Assembly: GCA_964645775.1 (NCBI GenBank)
Contig: CAZYBU010000012.1
Span: 1-64,000 of the forward strand
Reading direction: 5' to 3'
DNA from: CAZYBU01 sp964645775
Lineage (GTDB): Bacteria; Spirochaetota; UBA4802; UBA5550
DNA length: 64,000 nucleotides
Shown here piece by piece: positions 9,401 to 16,822 of the stretch. The position numbers and the translations under genes were made by a program. The notes beneath the pieces were generated by a model. The model made no database searches and was not told the DNA's origin. It saw only the letters and a program-made list of their open reading frames with translations. Within the stretch, counting starts at the first letter, position 1. Every line of letters starts with the position of its first letter.

Positions 9401-9418
9401 GGGCTGGTTATCCAATAA
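3479..9418 (+). CDS. Bacterial alpha-2-macroglobulin family protein
   Basis: A giant envelope protein of nearly 1,980 residues matching the YfhM-type bacterial alpha-2-macroglobulins, which trap attacking proteases in the periplasm. After a short basic N-terminus there is one hydrophobic segment (FFHLGVISAVFLLAVGVF) that should act as signal anchor; no lipobox is seen. It is followed by many beta-sandwich repeats, an Ig-like bait region and the thioester motif CLEQ at about residue 1469, within the alpha-helical toroid. The thioester cysteine and glutamine are both present, so covalent trapping is plausible. The ATG at 3479, with GGGGG upstream, is preferred over the GTG at 3452. It is followed after 13 bases by PBP1C, the classic partner. 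Confidence 0.93.
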   Translation: MLVKVLKNAEERIRKAVEKTVRVIKHILPAAGSPNKGLKFFHLGVISAVFLLAVGVFSENNLQPKLGSVKEAPSYNENELVVIQSTPQGSLQEISLSKEIVVVFNRPMVPLGTFRERSTAPIRIEPAVKGTYHWHGSRVASFRPGKQLAPGTRYKVTVPASARSLDGKRLGKDHVFTFTTPMLKVRSRSPWGGKVAYEQEFRLYFNYPVSLDEARDHIRLNVNNRLHPVTMRHAGPREASGDYRIKKNTFKNVVIIKPARILPRGASLVLSVSRGMLPLGGNIGMPQSKNFRYQTYGPLTARLKSKARFFQQAYSLGIRFNNPVKEEDVKKHVRISPNAEYLYDRSSGRTTYLAMRRWNVRPEKKYTVTISPALTDAYGNRITGTRTFTIVTPRYRRSIHLKSGVNHIEAIGPRWIPVDVAGVEKVNMEVGTFTLIDVLARSADARSSGRIPLDTEKTFTFDTGISRQRSGRVGFNLDSYLDGKADWIGVTVDDRIERYDGREARYRQTQYIQSTDMGMVTRAGTDGYHTWIHSLSTGEPVSGAVVIAYSGKDRIGRATTDSRGYCGIAHDSHVQQKHLVFYAEKGEDRVFITGRDHNVSLWSISPHFRSNAHLPSLTGQVVFDRRLYRPGETVRFAAFLARWQDGELRSGGRDLGPMKVTVNNSRGTSIYTKTLSTTDGGGVSGELTIPDDAPTGHFTVIITSKKLDSRKNAGDSIRETFQVEEFKPVEFTVSWNDMPGSVLLGKTLKGELEGRYLFGAPMQNARARWQVNRKVINPRYERKRGFFFGDDDYGDRWKPASFSMIKQETGALDTMGRMQVSYPLERVKPEGFASRELSRSYSLEIEGRVTDVNDRTVSGRQQVNVYAGEVLPGLKVRDRYQNVKETFEFELTSVKNDGSKAKPVNAEVIIHRKEWKTIQSKSPGGTVQRRNVLVRREVHNESIKLSDEIRDYEYKAEKPGSYTITVRIRGSMAYSRMNFHAFGGGFIGWNFHNDDTVTLVPDRDEYSPGDTAKILIQSPFRESTAVVTLEREGILWQKSYNLIGNGTPVEVPILEKHAPNVYLSVMLVRPRTRGGPGTRGNEELKEDLGRPKIAFGVVRLNVDLSKKRIPLALSTNRKSYGPGDDMEIEIRTEPGAEVVLSVADRGVLDLINYRFSDPLGIFYNSRPHGVSVFDNRQSLIERMNFASKGKEPGGKGWKEASRNGEGGFSEDSEDGIRKNFRYTAHWEASLKADSRGRVKVRFRLPHNLTTFRIQALAAKKGRYNRATKEFQVRKPLVVRPLAPRFIRPGDRLQVGALVTNQTDAAVTLNVSMKAEKLNFAEGSSRKITLAAGQSREVSFPATLNVKRYMASREKALARLKKRPKGGKLDLEDMIIRASGVSGIIRAEPVDGNRSLSDKMTVSFPVVETPPVEAFAVAGFTNSSEMEGVKTPDTKTVLEGLGYLELSMASTALTGLSNAFDFYYSNPYFCLEQRASAFLVRLAAGDLLTDFDYAPPPGKGYNFELIEKLFLDELTSFQNGDGGFRPWKDMAGPHSSPYLTAYVVYVLQAARESRELGGASYSINDRVFERALSYLKRYVQTPPKGYRGYIHETLSLIHYVLSREGESSSSMERYLLENREHLSLRAKGYLALSIADRRKVSDYKTDDDLSELMREFKNRMQITTARISFDEDRGPFRMAYYSTGSVTGVMLRAFMKLEPKNPLIPKIINQIMTDKANRYWNDSHSAGILSHALFRFRHLYEKNEPDFTGRVNLAKNEVFTSRFRGRSDARKFKRIYLDDLREIAPPGKLHPMSFRADGRGRLYYRATMVYSPAINVREPLDEGIEIRREYKPVKNPNAETMEAGVTKSPLVFKRGDVYLVRVTVTAPKPIYNFIYRDPLPSGVEAVITSFDTESASYSRFVREKEKGSGGYYWHYSAERKELRDDVAIITQDYLSPGVHEYFYLVRATVRGRMQLPPAEGFGMYEPFIMGRTGSAGLVIQ

Positions 9419-9431
9419 GGTTAAGAGAACC

Positions 9432-11708
9432 GTGAGTGAAGCGAGAGAACCTGTCCGGCGTACGATACGGCGACTGGCGGGTGCCGCTTCATGTATGCAG
9501 GATACCCTTTCGCGAAGCCCGGTACTCTCCCTGGTTCTCCTTTTTTGTCTGGGATTTCTTCTTTTTCTCTACTGGCCGCCCCGGCAGGATCTTCTGAAAG
9601 GGGCTCCGCCCCCGGTCATCTATTCCATGGAGGGAGTTGAGCTCCGGCAGTTCCGGGACCCTTCAAGCGGGGCATACCGGACCTGGAGAGAAATCAGCGA
9701 CTTTCCAGATGAACTGAAGACGTTAATCCTTCTTTCCGAGGATTCCCGTTTCCACCTGCACTTTGGGGTGGACCCTTTGGCCATCCTTCGGGCAGCGAAG
9801 CAGAACATGGAGGCGGGTCGAATCGTCTCCGGAGCCTCGACCCTCCCCATGCAGCTATCCCGTATCGTTTATGCTCCTTACTTGCCCGATGCACCCATCC
9901 TGCGTAAACCGATGGAGGCCCTTTTGGCCCTGCGTCTGAGAGCCTCCTTCTCCGGCAATGAACTGCTGGAGGCCTACCTTAACCGGGTCCCTCTTCCGGA
10001 GAACTCAAACGGGTTTGCCTCCGCCTCCAGGAGGATACTTGGAAAGGACATCCGGTACCTGACCGCTACCGAGAGCGCGGCCCTGGTTGTTCTTCTCCGG
10101 GGCATGCCCCCCGGGGAAAGACACCTGGTCGGAAAGATCGAAGAGCTCCTGGAGAGAAAACTGTCCCCGATAAAGGGAACAGAATCGAAGAAAGTGTCTT
10201 ATGACAAGATCAGGTCCGTGGCGTCATTGATAATGAAAAGCCGTAACCGCTCTGCCTCCATTGAGTATGACCACTCGGCGGCCGCGCCCCATTTCATCGA
10301 TTATCTGAGACAGATACAGCCGGAGCTTTCCGGTCGTTTTGACAGCACCATATCCTCCAGAGTCACCGCGGAGGTATCATCCATTGTGCGAAATGAACTC
10401 GGCATCGTGGAACAGTACGAGGCCGGTAACGCTGCTGTCGTGGTTCTTGAATATCTGCCGAACCGGGAGCAGGTGGCCCTCCGCGTTCTTCTCGGCTCCC
10501 GGGAATATGGGGAGCCGGAGATCGGTCAGGTGAACGGGGCCCTGGCCCGGCGCACGGCAGGCAGTACACTGAAACCCTTTGTTTACGCGCTGGCCATGGA
10601 GAGGGAAGGTCTTACGCCCTGGTCTCTCCTTGAGGATGAGGAGATTGCCGTTGCCGCCACCCCCTCGGGTGACACCTACCGGGCCCTGAACTACGACCTG
10701 AACTACTGGGGCCGGATGACCCTCCGCCAGGCCCTGGCCACGTCCCGGAACATACCTCCTGTAACCCTCATAGACAGGCTGGGAGTCCACTCCTTTTACA
10801 ACTTTCTGATTAAAACAGGTATGGATCTCCCTGTAAAGGGTCCGGAAGAATACGGGCCCGGCATGATTCTTGGAACGGCCGGCGTGAGCCCCCTGAACCT
10901 GGCCCGGGCCTATACTCTTTTCATAACAGGGGGCGAGCTCGTTCCCCTCATTCTGGGACGGGAAGAGAGCGGCCGTGACCTTGTCAGGGGAACCAAAAAG
11001 GCTCTTGTTTCGAAGAGAACCGCTTTCTGGATAACGGACATCCTCTCTGACCGGGACGTGCGAAGAAAGGCCTTCGGCCACAGGAGTTTTCTCGATTTTC
11101 CCTTCCAGGTGGCAGCCAAGACCGGCACCTCCAAGGATTTTCGCGATTCCTGGACCGTGGGATACACGGACCGGTACGTGGTGGCCGTGTGGGTAGGTAA
11201 TTTTAACAACGATGCCATGAATGACGTCTCCGGAGTCTACGGCGCGGGTCGCATCATGCAGCAGGTCATGCGCCTCCTGGTCGGCGATTCCCATCCCCGC
11301 TTTAAGGTACCCGATTCCTATCGGAGTCTCCTTATCTGCACGGTATCGGGAGGTGAAGCCAGGGAGGACTGTCCCGCCCGGGAGGAGTGGCTTCCTTCCG
11401 GTATGGCGGTCCCGAAACTGTGCCCGGGCCATGAATCTATCGACCTGGCCGACGGGTATTCAACACCGAAAATAGATTCGCCCTCCGAAGGTGAGATTTT
11501 CTACTTTGATCCTCATACCCCCCGATCGGCCCAGGCCGTGCCGCTGCAGGTAAGAGACTGCGACCGGTGCAGGCTTTACGTTGACGGTGTCTTCTACAGG
11601 GAGGTCCGCGGGAATCTGCGGGACGTCCTGGATCTGAATCCCGGCACTCATCGTGTCACGCTTCGGTGGGAGGGGGGTAGCCGGACCGTAAAGTTTCGAC
11701 TGGAATAA
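9432..11708 (+). CDS. pbpC: Penicillin-binding protein 1C (bifunctional)
   Basis: Bifunctional peptidoglycan synthase. After a short cytoplasmic tail and one membrane helix (LSLVLLFCLGFLLFLYW) comes a GT51 glycosyltransferase domain with EDSRFHLHFGVD and GASTLPMQLSR. The transpeptidase domain follows with the active-site serine in STLK, then TSRN and KTGTS, and a C-terminal BiPBP_C beta domain. All key residues are present. The GTG at 9432 gives a normal cytoplasmic tail; ATG at 9495 is an alternative. The gene lies directly downstream of the alpha-2-macroglobulin gene. In other Gram-negative bacteria this pair is thought to repair the wall and trap proteases after an attack. Confidence 0.95.
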   Translation: MSEAREPVRRTIRRLAGAASCMQDTLSRSPVLSLVLLFCLGFLLFLYWPPRQDLLKGAPPPVIYSMEGVELRQFRDPSSGAYRTWREISDFPDELKTLILLSEDSRFHLHFGVDPLAILRAAKQNMEAGRIVSGASTLPMQLSRIVYAPYLPDAPILRKPMEALLALRLRASFSGNELLEAYLNRVPLPENSNGFASASRRILGKDIRYLTATESAALVVLLRGMPPGERHLVGKIEELLERKLSPIKGTESKKVSYDKIRSVASLIMKSRNRSASIEYDHSAAAPHFIDYLRQIQPELSGRFDSTISSRVTAEVSSIVRNELGIVEQYEAGNAAVVVLEYLPNREQVALRVLLGSREYGEPEIGQVNGALARRTAGSTLKPFVYALAMEREGLTPWSLLEDEEIAVAATPSGDTYRALNYDLNYWGRMTLRQALATSRNIPPVTLIDRLGVHSFYNFLIKTGMDLPVKGPEEYGPGMILGTAGVSPLNLARAYTLFITGGELVPLILGREESGRDLVRGTKKALVSKRTAFWITDILSDRDVRRKAFGHRSFLDFPFQVAAKTGTSKDFRDSWTVGYTDRYVVAVWVGNFNNDAMNDVSGVYGAGRIMQQVMRLLVGDSHPRFKVPDSYRSLLICTVSGGEAREDCPAREEWLPSGMAVPKLCPGHESIDLADGYSTPKIDSPSEGEIFYFDPHTPRSAQAVPLQVRDCDRCRLYVDGVFYREVRGNLRDVLDLNPGTHRVTLRWEGGSRTVKFRLE

Positions 11709-11733
11709 AAAAAGGATGCCAGAAGGCATCCTT
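11705..11733 (-). terminator. Intrinsic terminator of the sterol-type operon
   Basis: Arms AAGGATGCC (11712-11720) and GGCATCCTT (11725-11733) form a perfect 9-bp stem with a 4-base loop. On the minus strand it is followed by a run of T, so it terminates transcripts from the EXPERA gene. It also lies just after the PBP1C stop, but lacks a T-run in that direction. Confidence 0.75.
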
Positions 11734-11773
11734 AAAAAGGGTAGTATATGGTAAAGTTTCCCCCGGAAAACTA

Positions 11774-12346
11774 CTACCTTCTGGAGAATGGGTTGGGCCG
11801 CCACACGCGGACAGCCAGTAGTATGGGAACCAGCTTGTACGGCAGGTTGAAGGCCAGGAATTTCGGCACGTTCTGTACCGTCAGATCCTGGTTCAGGCCG
11901 AGCCTGGCCAGTTCACCCGAGCTTTTCACGCCGCCCTGACACATGGTCTGGAAGAGTTCCGCGTCCCCGGTGAATTCCACGGTCAGCAGAACGATCATGC
12001 TCTCCAGGATCATCCCCACGTAGACAAGAGCAAAGGGGCGGATCCAGTTCTTCCCCTTGATAAATGCGTAGACCAGCACGACGTAAAAAGGAGCGAAGAT
12101 AAAGGCCGAGATAAAGGTCATGGCCTGGAGGAATTTCGGGTTCGCGATCAGGAGTGGATCGTTCCCCACGGCGTAGAGGTCATAGACCGCCCGGGCCCAG
12201 AAATAGGGATGGTCCGCCCTCGGCGCGGAAACCCCGTTTACCAGGTCAGCAGCGAGGGACGTGAACACGAAAACGGAAAACATTATAATAAAAAACCAGT
12301 CGTACTTCCGTTCTCTAAGAGGCAGAATGTTATTCTTTTCGCTCAT
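11774..12346 (-). CDS. EXPERA-domain membrane protein (TMEM97/EBP-like)
   Basis: A 190-residue protein with four predicted membrane helices. Its pattern follows the EXPERA family, which includes TMEM97 and emopamil-binding sterol isomerase in eukaryotes. An acidic residue sits in helix 1 (LAADLVNG), then NDPLL before helix 2, then YAFIKGKNWIRPFALVY and a glutamate in helix 3 (ILESMIVLL), and a C-terminal PYKLVPILLAV helix. This protein lies 17 bases downstream of an ERG4/ERG24-type sterol reductase in the same operon, so a role in sterol or isoprenoid-lipid handling is likely. Whether it is an isomerase or a binding protein cannot be told. The start at 12346 is chosen for its GAGGAAG site. 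Confidence 0.72.
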   Translation of the reverse strand: MSEKNNILPLRERKYDWFFIIMFSVFVFTSLAADLVNGVSAPRADHPYFWARAVYDLYAVGNDPLLIANPKFLQAMTFISAFIFAPFYVVLVYAFIKGKNWIRPFALVYVGMILESMIVLLTVEFTGDAELFQTMCQGGVKSSGELARLGLNQDLTVQNVPKFLAFNLPYKLVPILLAVRVWRPNPFSRR

Positions 12347-12363
12347 AATGTAAGTCTTCCTCC

Positions 12364-13617
12364 TCAGTAGATACCTGGGATGATCCTCCAGGGGACTTTC
12401 TCGCAGTACCTGTCCCAATCCTTTCCATACTTCTGTCGGCAGTGATAGTTGTCCCTTCTTTCACGATGTATAAGGAGTATGGTGAAATAGACCGGATAGA
12501 AATAGGTTACCGGCGTGTTAAAGAGGGTGGGCAGGCTCCAGGAAAAAGCCATGAGGATATCTCCCACGTAGTTGAAATGCCGGGACCAGCCCCAGAAACC
12601 GGAGAGTAAAAGATGGGTCCCTCTCTCAGTTTCAATGTAATCCGGTTTTTTCCCCCAGATAGGCCGGGCCGGATCGGTGCGGAATCTGTGCTTCTGAATA
12701 TTGACTTCCCGGAAGATGTAGTATCCCACGAGGTGCATGCCGAAAATCAGAACGGCGGCCCAGATGGGAAGCTCCACCGGGTGATGGACAAGATAGAGAG
12801 CCTGGAGAGTATAGGTGAAAGGTACCCATGCCAGGTCGCCGAACGCGAGCATATATCCGAAGTTCTCATGGGCAATATCCATGGTGGTCAGGATAGCCGG
12901 CTCGTGGAGATAGTAATCGACGATATACCAGGCCTGCATGGCGACCACGAGAATCATGGAAAGGGATATAAAGCCGTGGGCCTGGTGCTGGGCCGCCATG
13001 AAGGAGAGGTTGACGACCACCCAGCCGATGAGGCCCGGTCTTGCCTCGCTGAAAAACTTCAGGTCAAAGGAACCGATCCTGGGATTGCGGGCCGTTCCCA
13101 TGAAGAAATCGTAGAACGGGTTGCCGGTCCGTTCACTTTCAGGTGCGATTCGTTTGCCGTAGAAATAGAGAAAAAAACTATACAGAAAACTGAAGATGAT
13201 GGTTACGGATATGAGTGAGCCGAGATGGTAATAGATCAGGGTACCGGGCAGGATACCGGTGATATAGAGAAGAACCAGTACAATAAAAGTAACGATTATG
13301 GATATAAGTCCGTTCATCCTGTAAGGGAGCCGTTCACCTGAATCAGGTTTTTTGCCGTACTCGATACGTCCCGGCAGGATAGCCTGGAGGAGGGCCTGGA
13401 AGAAAAACCATGCAAGGTAGATGGCGGCCGCCTGAAAAGTCGGTATAATACTGGCAAGGAAGACGTCCAGGTGGCCGGAGGGCACGAGGTTCCCCTCGTT
13501 GAAACGGAGGGTGTAGTAAAGATAGTAGACGATCAGGGGAAGCCCCAGAGTAAGGATTAGTGTACCGACCGGGCCTCCGAACTCTCTGCGATGGTTATGT
13601 GCGGTTTCAGTGTTCAA
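12364..13617 (-). CDS. ERG4/ERG24-family sterol reductase
   Basis: A 417-residue polytopic membrane protein of the ERG4/ERG24 family (sterol C14, C24(28) and C7 reductases, lamin B receptor). The family signature is intact: LLLSGFWGWSRHFNYVGD followed by the C-terminal RRDNYHCRQKYGKDWDRYC and WRIIPGIY, the NADPH-binding end seen in all members. About nine hydrophobic segments precede it. It starts with TTG at 13617, six bases after AAGGTGG. It is transcribed divergently from the TetR gene. Such genes are rare in bacteria and have been attributed to transfer from eukaryotes. Which double bond it reduces, and whether the substrate is a sterol made by the cell or taken up, is unknown. Confidence 0.85.
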   Translation of the reverse strand: MNTETAHNHRREFGGPVGTLILTLGLPLIVYYLYYTLRFNEGNLVPSGHLDVFLASIIPTFQAAAIYLAWFFFQALLQAILPGRIEYGKKPDSGERLPYRMNGLISIIVTFIVLVLLYITGILPGTLIYYHLGSLISVTIIFSFLYSFFLYFYGKRIAPESERTGNPFYDFFMGTARNPRIGSFDLKFFSEARPGLIGWVVVNLSFMAAQHQAHGFISLSMILVVAMQAWYIVDYYLHEPAILTTMDIAHENFGYMLAFGDLAWVPFTYTLQALYLVHHPVELPIWAAVLIFGMHLVGYYIFREVNIQKHRFRTDPARPIWGKKPDYIETERGTHLLLSGFWGWSRHFNYVGDILMAFSWSLPTLFNTPVTYFYPVYFTILLIHRERRDNYHCRQKYGKDWDRYCEKVPWRIIPGIY

Positions 13618-13837
13618 TATCGGCCACCTTTAAAAACTACGGAAACTAACAAGAAACTATCTTTCAAAAAAGGCAACGGTTTTTAATTAAAAAATCTGAT
13701 AAAAATTTATTTCCTGATAATTTCAGGCAGTAAAGAAACTCATCTTGACAGATCGGAAACTTGATATAGAATATGGAAACTATTATTTCATGTCAATATT
13801 TTTTATGTGATTAAACCTGAAGAACGGGTAATCAGTT
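13618..13837. promoter_or_regulatory. Divergent control region with five GAAACT repeats
   Basis: Five direct GAAACT copies start at 13642, 13653, 13735, 13756 and 13776. The last three are spaced 21 and 20 bp, two helical turns apart. A good tetR promoter is present: TTGACA (13745-13750), 16-bp spacer, TAGAAT (13767-13772). One repeat lies upstream of -35, one in the spacer and one just after -10, which suggests repressor control. The likely binder is the adjacent TetR protein. Confidence 0.6.
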
Positions 13838-14437
13838 ATGATGAACGAAACTACAGAACATATTTTTACTACTTTCCAGAGGCTTGCCTTGATCCACGGA
13901 CTCAAGAAGGTGACCATGGAAATGGTAGCTACGGAATGTGGCATTTCGAAAAAAACGATCTACAAATATTTCAGCAGCAAGGATGAGATAATTCAGATGC
14001 TTATTGACAGTGTCGTGGAGAGGGTAAAGTATGAGATCTCCTCTATTCAGCAAAGAACCAGCAATCCCTACGACCGAATGATAAGCTTTTTTGAAATAAT
14101 ATTTGAAATCATACGCAATGTGCCGGATACTGTTATGTACGACGCCGGGAGGTATTATCCAGCTATAGCCCGGAAGATTCAGTACCTGAAGGATGAATAC
14201 AGTTCATTTGTTATACGGACGATCCGTCAGGGCATAGAAGAGGGACTTTTTAAGGATATTAACCCGGTCTTTGTCGAACGATTCTACATGGGTGCCGTGG
14301 ACAGCGTATTTAGTGAAGAATTCATGAAAAACAGCGGCCTCACGATTAACGACCAGATCTCTTCCTTTCGAACCATGCTTTTTTCAGGTCTTCTGAAAGA
14401 TGGGAAAGATGATCTGGCTCGTGAAGAAGCAGGGTAG
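13838..14437 (+). CDS. TetR/AcrR-family regulator
   Basis: A 199-residue TetR-type repressor. The N-terminal helix-turn-helix is clear: KKVTMEMVATECGISKKTIYKYFSSKDEII at residues 23-52, followed by an all-helical ligand-binding domain with no recognisable ligand signature. It is divergent from the sterol-type reductase gene and shares a repeat-rich intergenic region with it. It is followed 66 bases later by a SRPBCC gene. It probably controls both sides in response to a lipid or hydrophobic ligand; the ligand is unknown. Confidence 0.88.
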   Translation: MMNETTEHIFTTFQRLALIHGLKKVTMEMVATECGISKKTIYKYFSSKDEIIQMLIDSVVERVKYEISSIQQRTSNPYDRMISFFEIIFEIIRNVPDTVMYDAGRYYPAIARKIQYLKDEYSSFVIRTIRQGIEEGLFKDINPVFVERFYMGAVDSVFSEEFMKNSGLTINDQISSFRTMLFSGLLKDGKDDLAREEAG

Positions 14438-14503
14438 CAACTTCGATACTGACTTTTTCTGCAGCTGAGTCTTCGCATCCTGTACTATGAATGGTATTGT
14501 TGT

Positions 14504-14959
14504 ATGAAACGAATCTATTCCGAGATCGAAATTAACGCTCCGGCCATTCGAATCTGGAATACCATCACCGATTTTGAACGGTATCCTGAGTGGAACAGCT
14601 TTACTCCCCGTATTACTCTGTCAAACGATGATTTCCACGAAGGGGCTGAGTTCGACCTGGATTGCCGCATGACGGAACGAAAGCTCCTGAAGAATGAACA
14701 TGAAATGATCCTGAAGATTGTTCCTGAACGGTACAGGTTCGCTATGGGTACCTCGCGGACCCGTGGACGTCCAGGTATTCAGAGTTACAGGTGGCAGATA
14801 TGCGAGCCGATTTCCGATGAGAAAACACGGTTTATCAATTTCGAGCAGTTTGAAGGTTTACTGGCCCCCCTTGTCTATTACCTCTATGCCCGCAAGCTCT
14901 CACTGGCCTTTGAACGATTTTGCCAGGACCTGAAACAGAGGGCCGAAGGAGAGGGATAA
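14504..14959 (+). CDS. SRPBCC (START/polyketide-cyclase-like) protein
   Basis: A 151-residue protein of the SRPBCC fold, which encloses a deep pocket for hydrophobic ligands. The start is typical: RIYSEIEINAPAIRIWNTITDFERYPEWNSF, followed by alternating strands and a long C-terminal helix. Members bind lipids, sterols or aromatic compounds, or act as cyclases. Its place after the TetR gene and opposite the sterol-type operon supports lipid binding. It is not a reliable guide to the exact ligand. Confidence 0.75.
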   Translation: MKRIYSEIEINAPAIRIWNTITDFERYPEWNSFTPRITLSNDDFHEGAEFDLDCRMTERKLLKNEHEMILKIVPERYRFAMGTSRTRGRPGIQSYRWQICEPISDEKTRFINFEQFEGLLAPLVYYLYARKLSLAFERFCQDLKQRAEGEG

Positions 14960-15012
14960 CGACAGTATCCTTCCACTTTCCGGGATGTTTTTTTATATCA
15001 TGAAAAATTTAT

Positions 15013-15040
15013 TTGCACCGGACTCTTCATTTACTATAAT
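15013..15040 (+). promoter_or_regulatory. Promoter of the DUF4389 gene
   Basis: TTGCAC (15013-15018) and a perfect TATAAT (15035-15040) separated by 16 bp form a sigma-70-type promoter about 55 bases before the start codon. AGGAG precedes the ATG at 15095. Confidence 0.6.
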
Positions 15041-15094
15041 ATACTATAACTACAGGAATAGCGGCCTGTTATCATTATTATCCAGGAGACTTCT

Positions 15095-15448
15095 ATGACG
15101 AACAGTGAAGGTAAAAATGTTAGAACGGAAGAGATCAAACAGAATCTGAAGAACAAGAGTATGTGGCTCAGGGTTCTTTTTATGGTACTCTTTGCCATAT
15201 TCTACGGGATTGCCATATCCATCTTTTGGGCCGTTGTCGTTTTTCAGGTACTCTACGGACTCATTACCGGGACGGCCAATGGAAGGGTTGTGGATTTCAG
15301 CCGGAACCTGACTGCCTATCTCTATGACATACTCCGGTATCTTACCATGCAGTTCGAGGAAAAACCCTTTCCTTTCAACGAATGGCCGAACCAGAAGACG
15401 TCCGGTTCTTCATCCGGAAGCGGGAGTGTGCCCGAGGCAACGCAATAA
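15095..15448 (+). CDS. DUF4389-family membrane protein
   Basis: A 117-residue protein with one long hydrophobic stretch (residues 24-55, roughly one or two helices) and then the conserved tail ILRYLTMQFEEKPFPFNEWP. This is the pattern of the small DUF4389 family found in many Gram-negative bacteria, whose function is unknown. It has its own promoter and good ribosome site. It converges with the MFS gene; no operon partner is evident. The C-terminal tail is rich in serine and glycine and is probably disordered. Confidence 0.7.
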   Translation: MTNSEGKNVRTEEIKQNLKNKSMWLRVLFMVLFAIFYGIAISIFWAVVVFQVLYGLITGTANGRVVDFSRNLTAYLYDILRYLTMQFEEKPFPFNEWPNQKTSGSSSGSGSVPEATQ

Positions 15449-15497
15449 CCTTTGTACGTTTTACCGGAGAGGGGCAGGAGGAGATATCTGTCCTCAC

Positions 15498-16676
15498 CTA
15501 TCCCTGCTCCCTTTTCGGTTCTGACAGCGGCACTGTCAGGGCTATGACCACGGCCGAAAGAAGGGTGAAGATAATCCCCCCGATCAGGACCCCCATGATC
15601 CCGGTCAGTGCGAAAAGGGCCGCTGAGATGCTCGGTCCCAGTGTCTGGCCCAGTCTGAGTACCATTCCATTAATAGACATAATAGCTCCCCGGTTCGCGG
15701 TCGGCGCCATGCCAGAGACTTGGGCGTGGACGTTCGGCATATTTACGCCGTTGGCGGCTCCGTAAATGAGAACGGGTATGAGCATAAACCAGATATTACG
15801 GATGGGAAGGACCGCCATCAGAGAAACCGCGTAGAGGATAAAAGCGGTTAAGAGAAGGTACTTGGGGTTTATCCTGGTACTCAGTGATTTCAGGTTCATG
15901 GAAGTGACGGCCGTGGCCAGGGATGCCGCAGATATAATTATTCCGATAAGGGAAGGGGACGCGTTGAACCTTTCCTCCATGAAGAAAGGAAAATAGGAGA
16001 GAAGTACTCCGTAAAGGAGAATAAAGGTGGCAAGACTGGCGAAAAGAAGCCCCATCAACCCCGGCTTTTTCAGGAGACGCCATGATCCGAGGAGATACCC
16101 CTTGATGCTTTCCCCTTTATGAAGATCCGGCAGCTTCAGGATGAAAATAACGGCCAGGCCCACGGGGATAGCTATGACAGAAAGAAAGAAGGGATAATTC
16201 CATTTGAGCTGGGCCAGCCCCCCTCCGAGAGCGGGATAGATGGCCGTGCTGAAGGAGAGGACCATGGCGTTGTATCCCATGGCCGCGAAGCGTCTCTGGC
16301 CCTCGTAGAGGTCGCCAATAAGCGTAAGGTTAAGGGAACCGATAGGTGAAACGCCTACTCCCTGAAAAAAGCGGAATATCAGGAGCAGTCGAAAATCCGT
16401 GGTCAGACCGCAGGCCGTTCCGGCCGCCGCAAAGAGAAAAAGGGATGGTACCAGCACCAGTTTGCGGCCGTACCGGTCCGCCAGCACGCCGTAAACAGGC
16501 GTGAGAAAGATTCCGGGCAGAGTAAAAACCGTGATAAGCAGAGCCGCTTCAGCCCCGGTGATTCCCAGGGGCCGTGTCATGTGGGGAAGTGCCGGAGCTA
16601 TACTGGCGACACCCAGAACTGCCACGAGAGTCACGTGAAAAATTACGATAAGATTCCGGGTTATAATCCTGCTCAT
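15498..16676 (-). CDS. MFS transporter
   Basis: A 392-residue major facilitator superfamily permease with about 12 hydrophobic helices. The loop 2-3 signature GVLADRYGRKLVLVPSLFLF is intact, which points to drug:H+ antiporter-type efflux permeases. The start at 16676 is chosen because AGGAG lies nine bases upstream; an earlier ATG at 16724 would add a charged tail. The substrate cannot be inferred. It is divergent from the DedA gene. Confidence 0.85.
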   Translation of the reverse strand: MSRIITRNLIVIFHVTLVAVLGVASIAPALPHMTRPLGITGAEAALLITVFTLPGIFLTPVYGVLADRYGRKLVLVPSLFLFAAAGTACGLTTDFRLLLIFRFFQGVGVSPIGSLNLTLIGDLYEGQRRFAAMGYNAMVLSFSTAIYPALGGGLAQLKWNYPFFLSVIAIPVGLAVIFILKLPDLHKGESIKGYLLGSWRLLKKPGLMGLLFASLATFILLYGVLLSYFPFFMEERFNASPSLIGIIISAASLATAVTSMNLKSLSTRINPKYLLLTAFILYAVSLMAVLPIRNIWFMLIPVLIYGAANGVNMPNVHAQVSGMAPTANRGAIMSINGMVLRLGQTLGPSISAALFALTGIMGVLIGGIIFTLLSAVVIALTVPLSEPKREQG

Positions 16677-16822
16677 GGAAGGATCTCCTGAGACATTTGT
16701 GATAGTATGTATTTTCTTTCGCATTTCCCTTCAGGGGAAATTTTCTGTCAAGCCATAGCCGCAATTAGCCTCTGAAGTAATAATGATTGACCGTATGGAC
16801 GAATTCCGGGAATGGATTTTTC

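Noticed and set aside
9144..9431. Longer pbpC frame overlapping the macroglobulin gene
   Set aside because: The extra 96 residues are the out-of-frame reading of the macroglobulin end and show no family similarity. GTG at 9432 gives a normal cytoplasmic tail.
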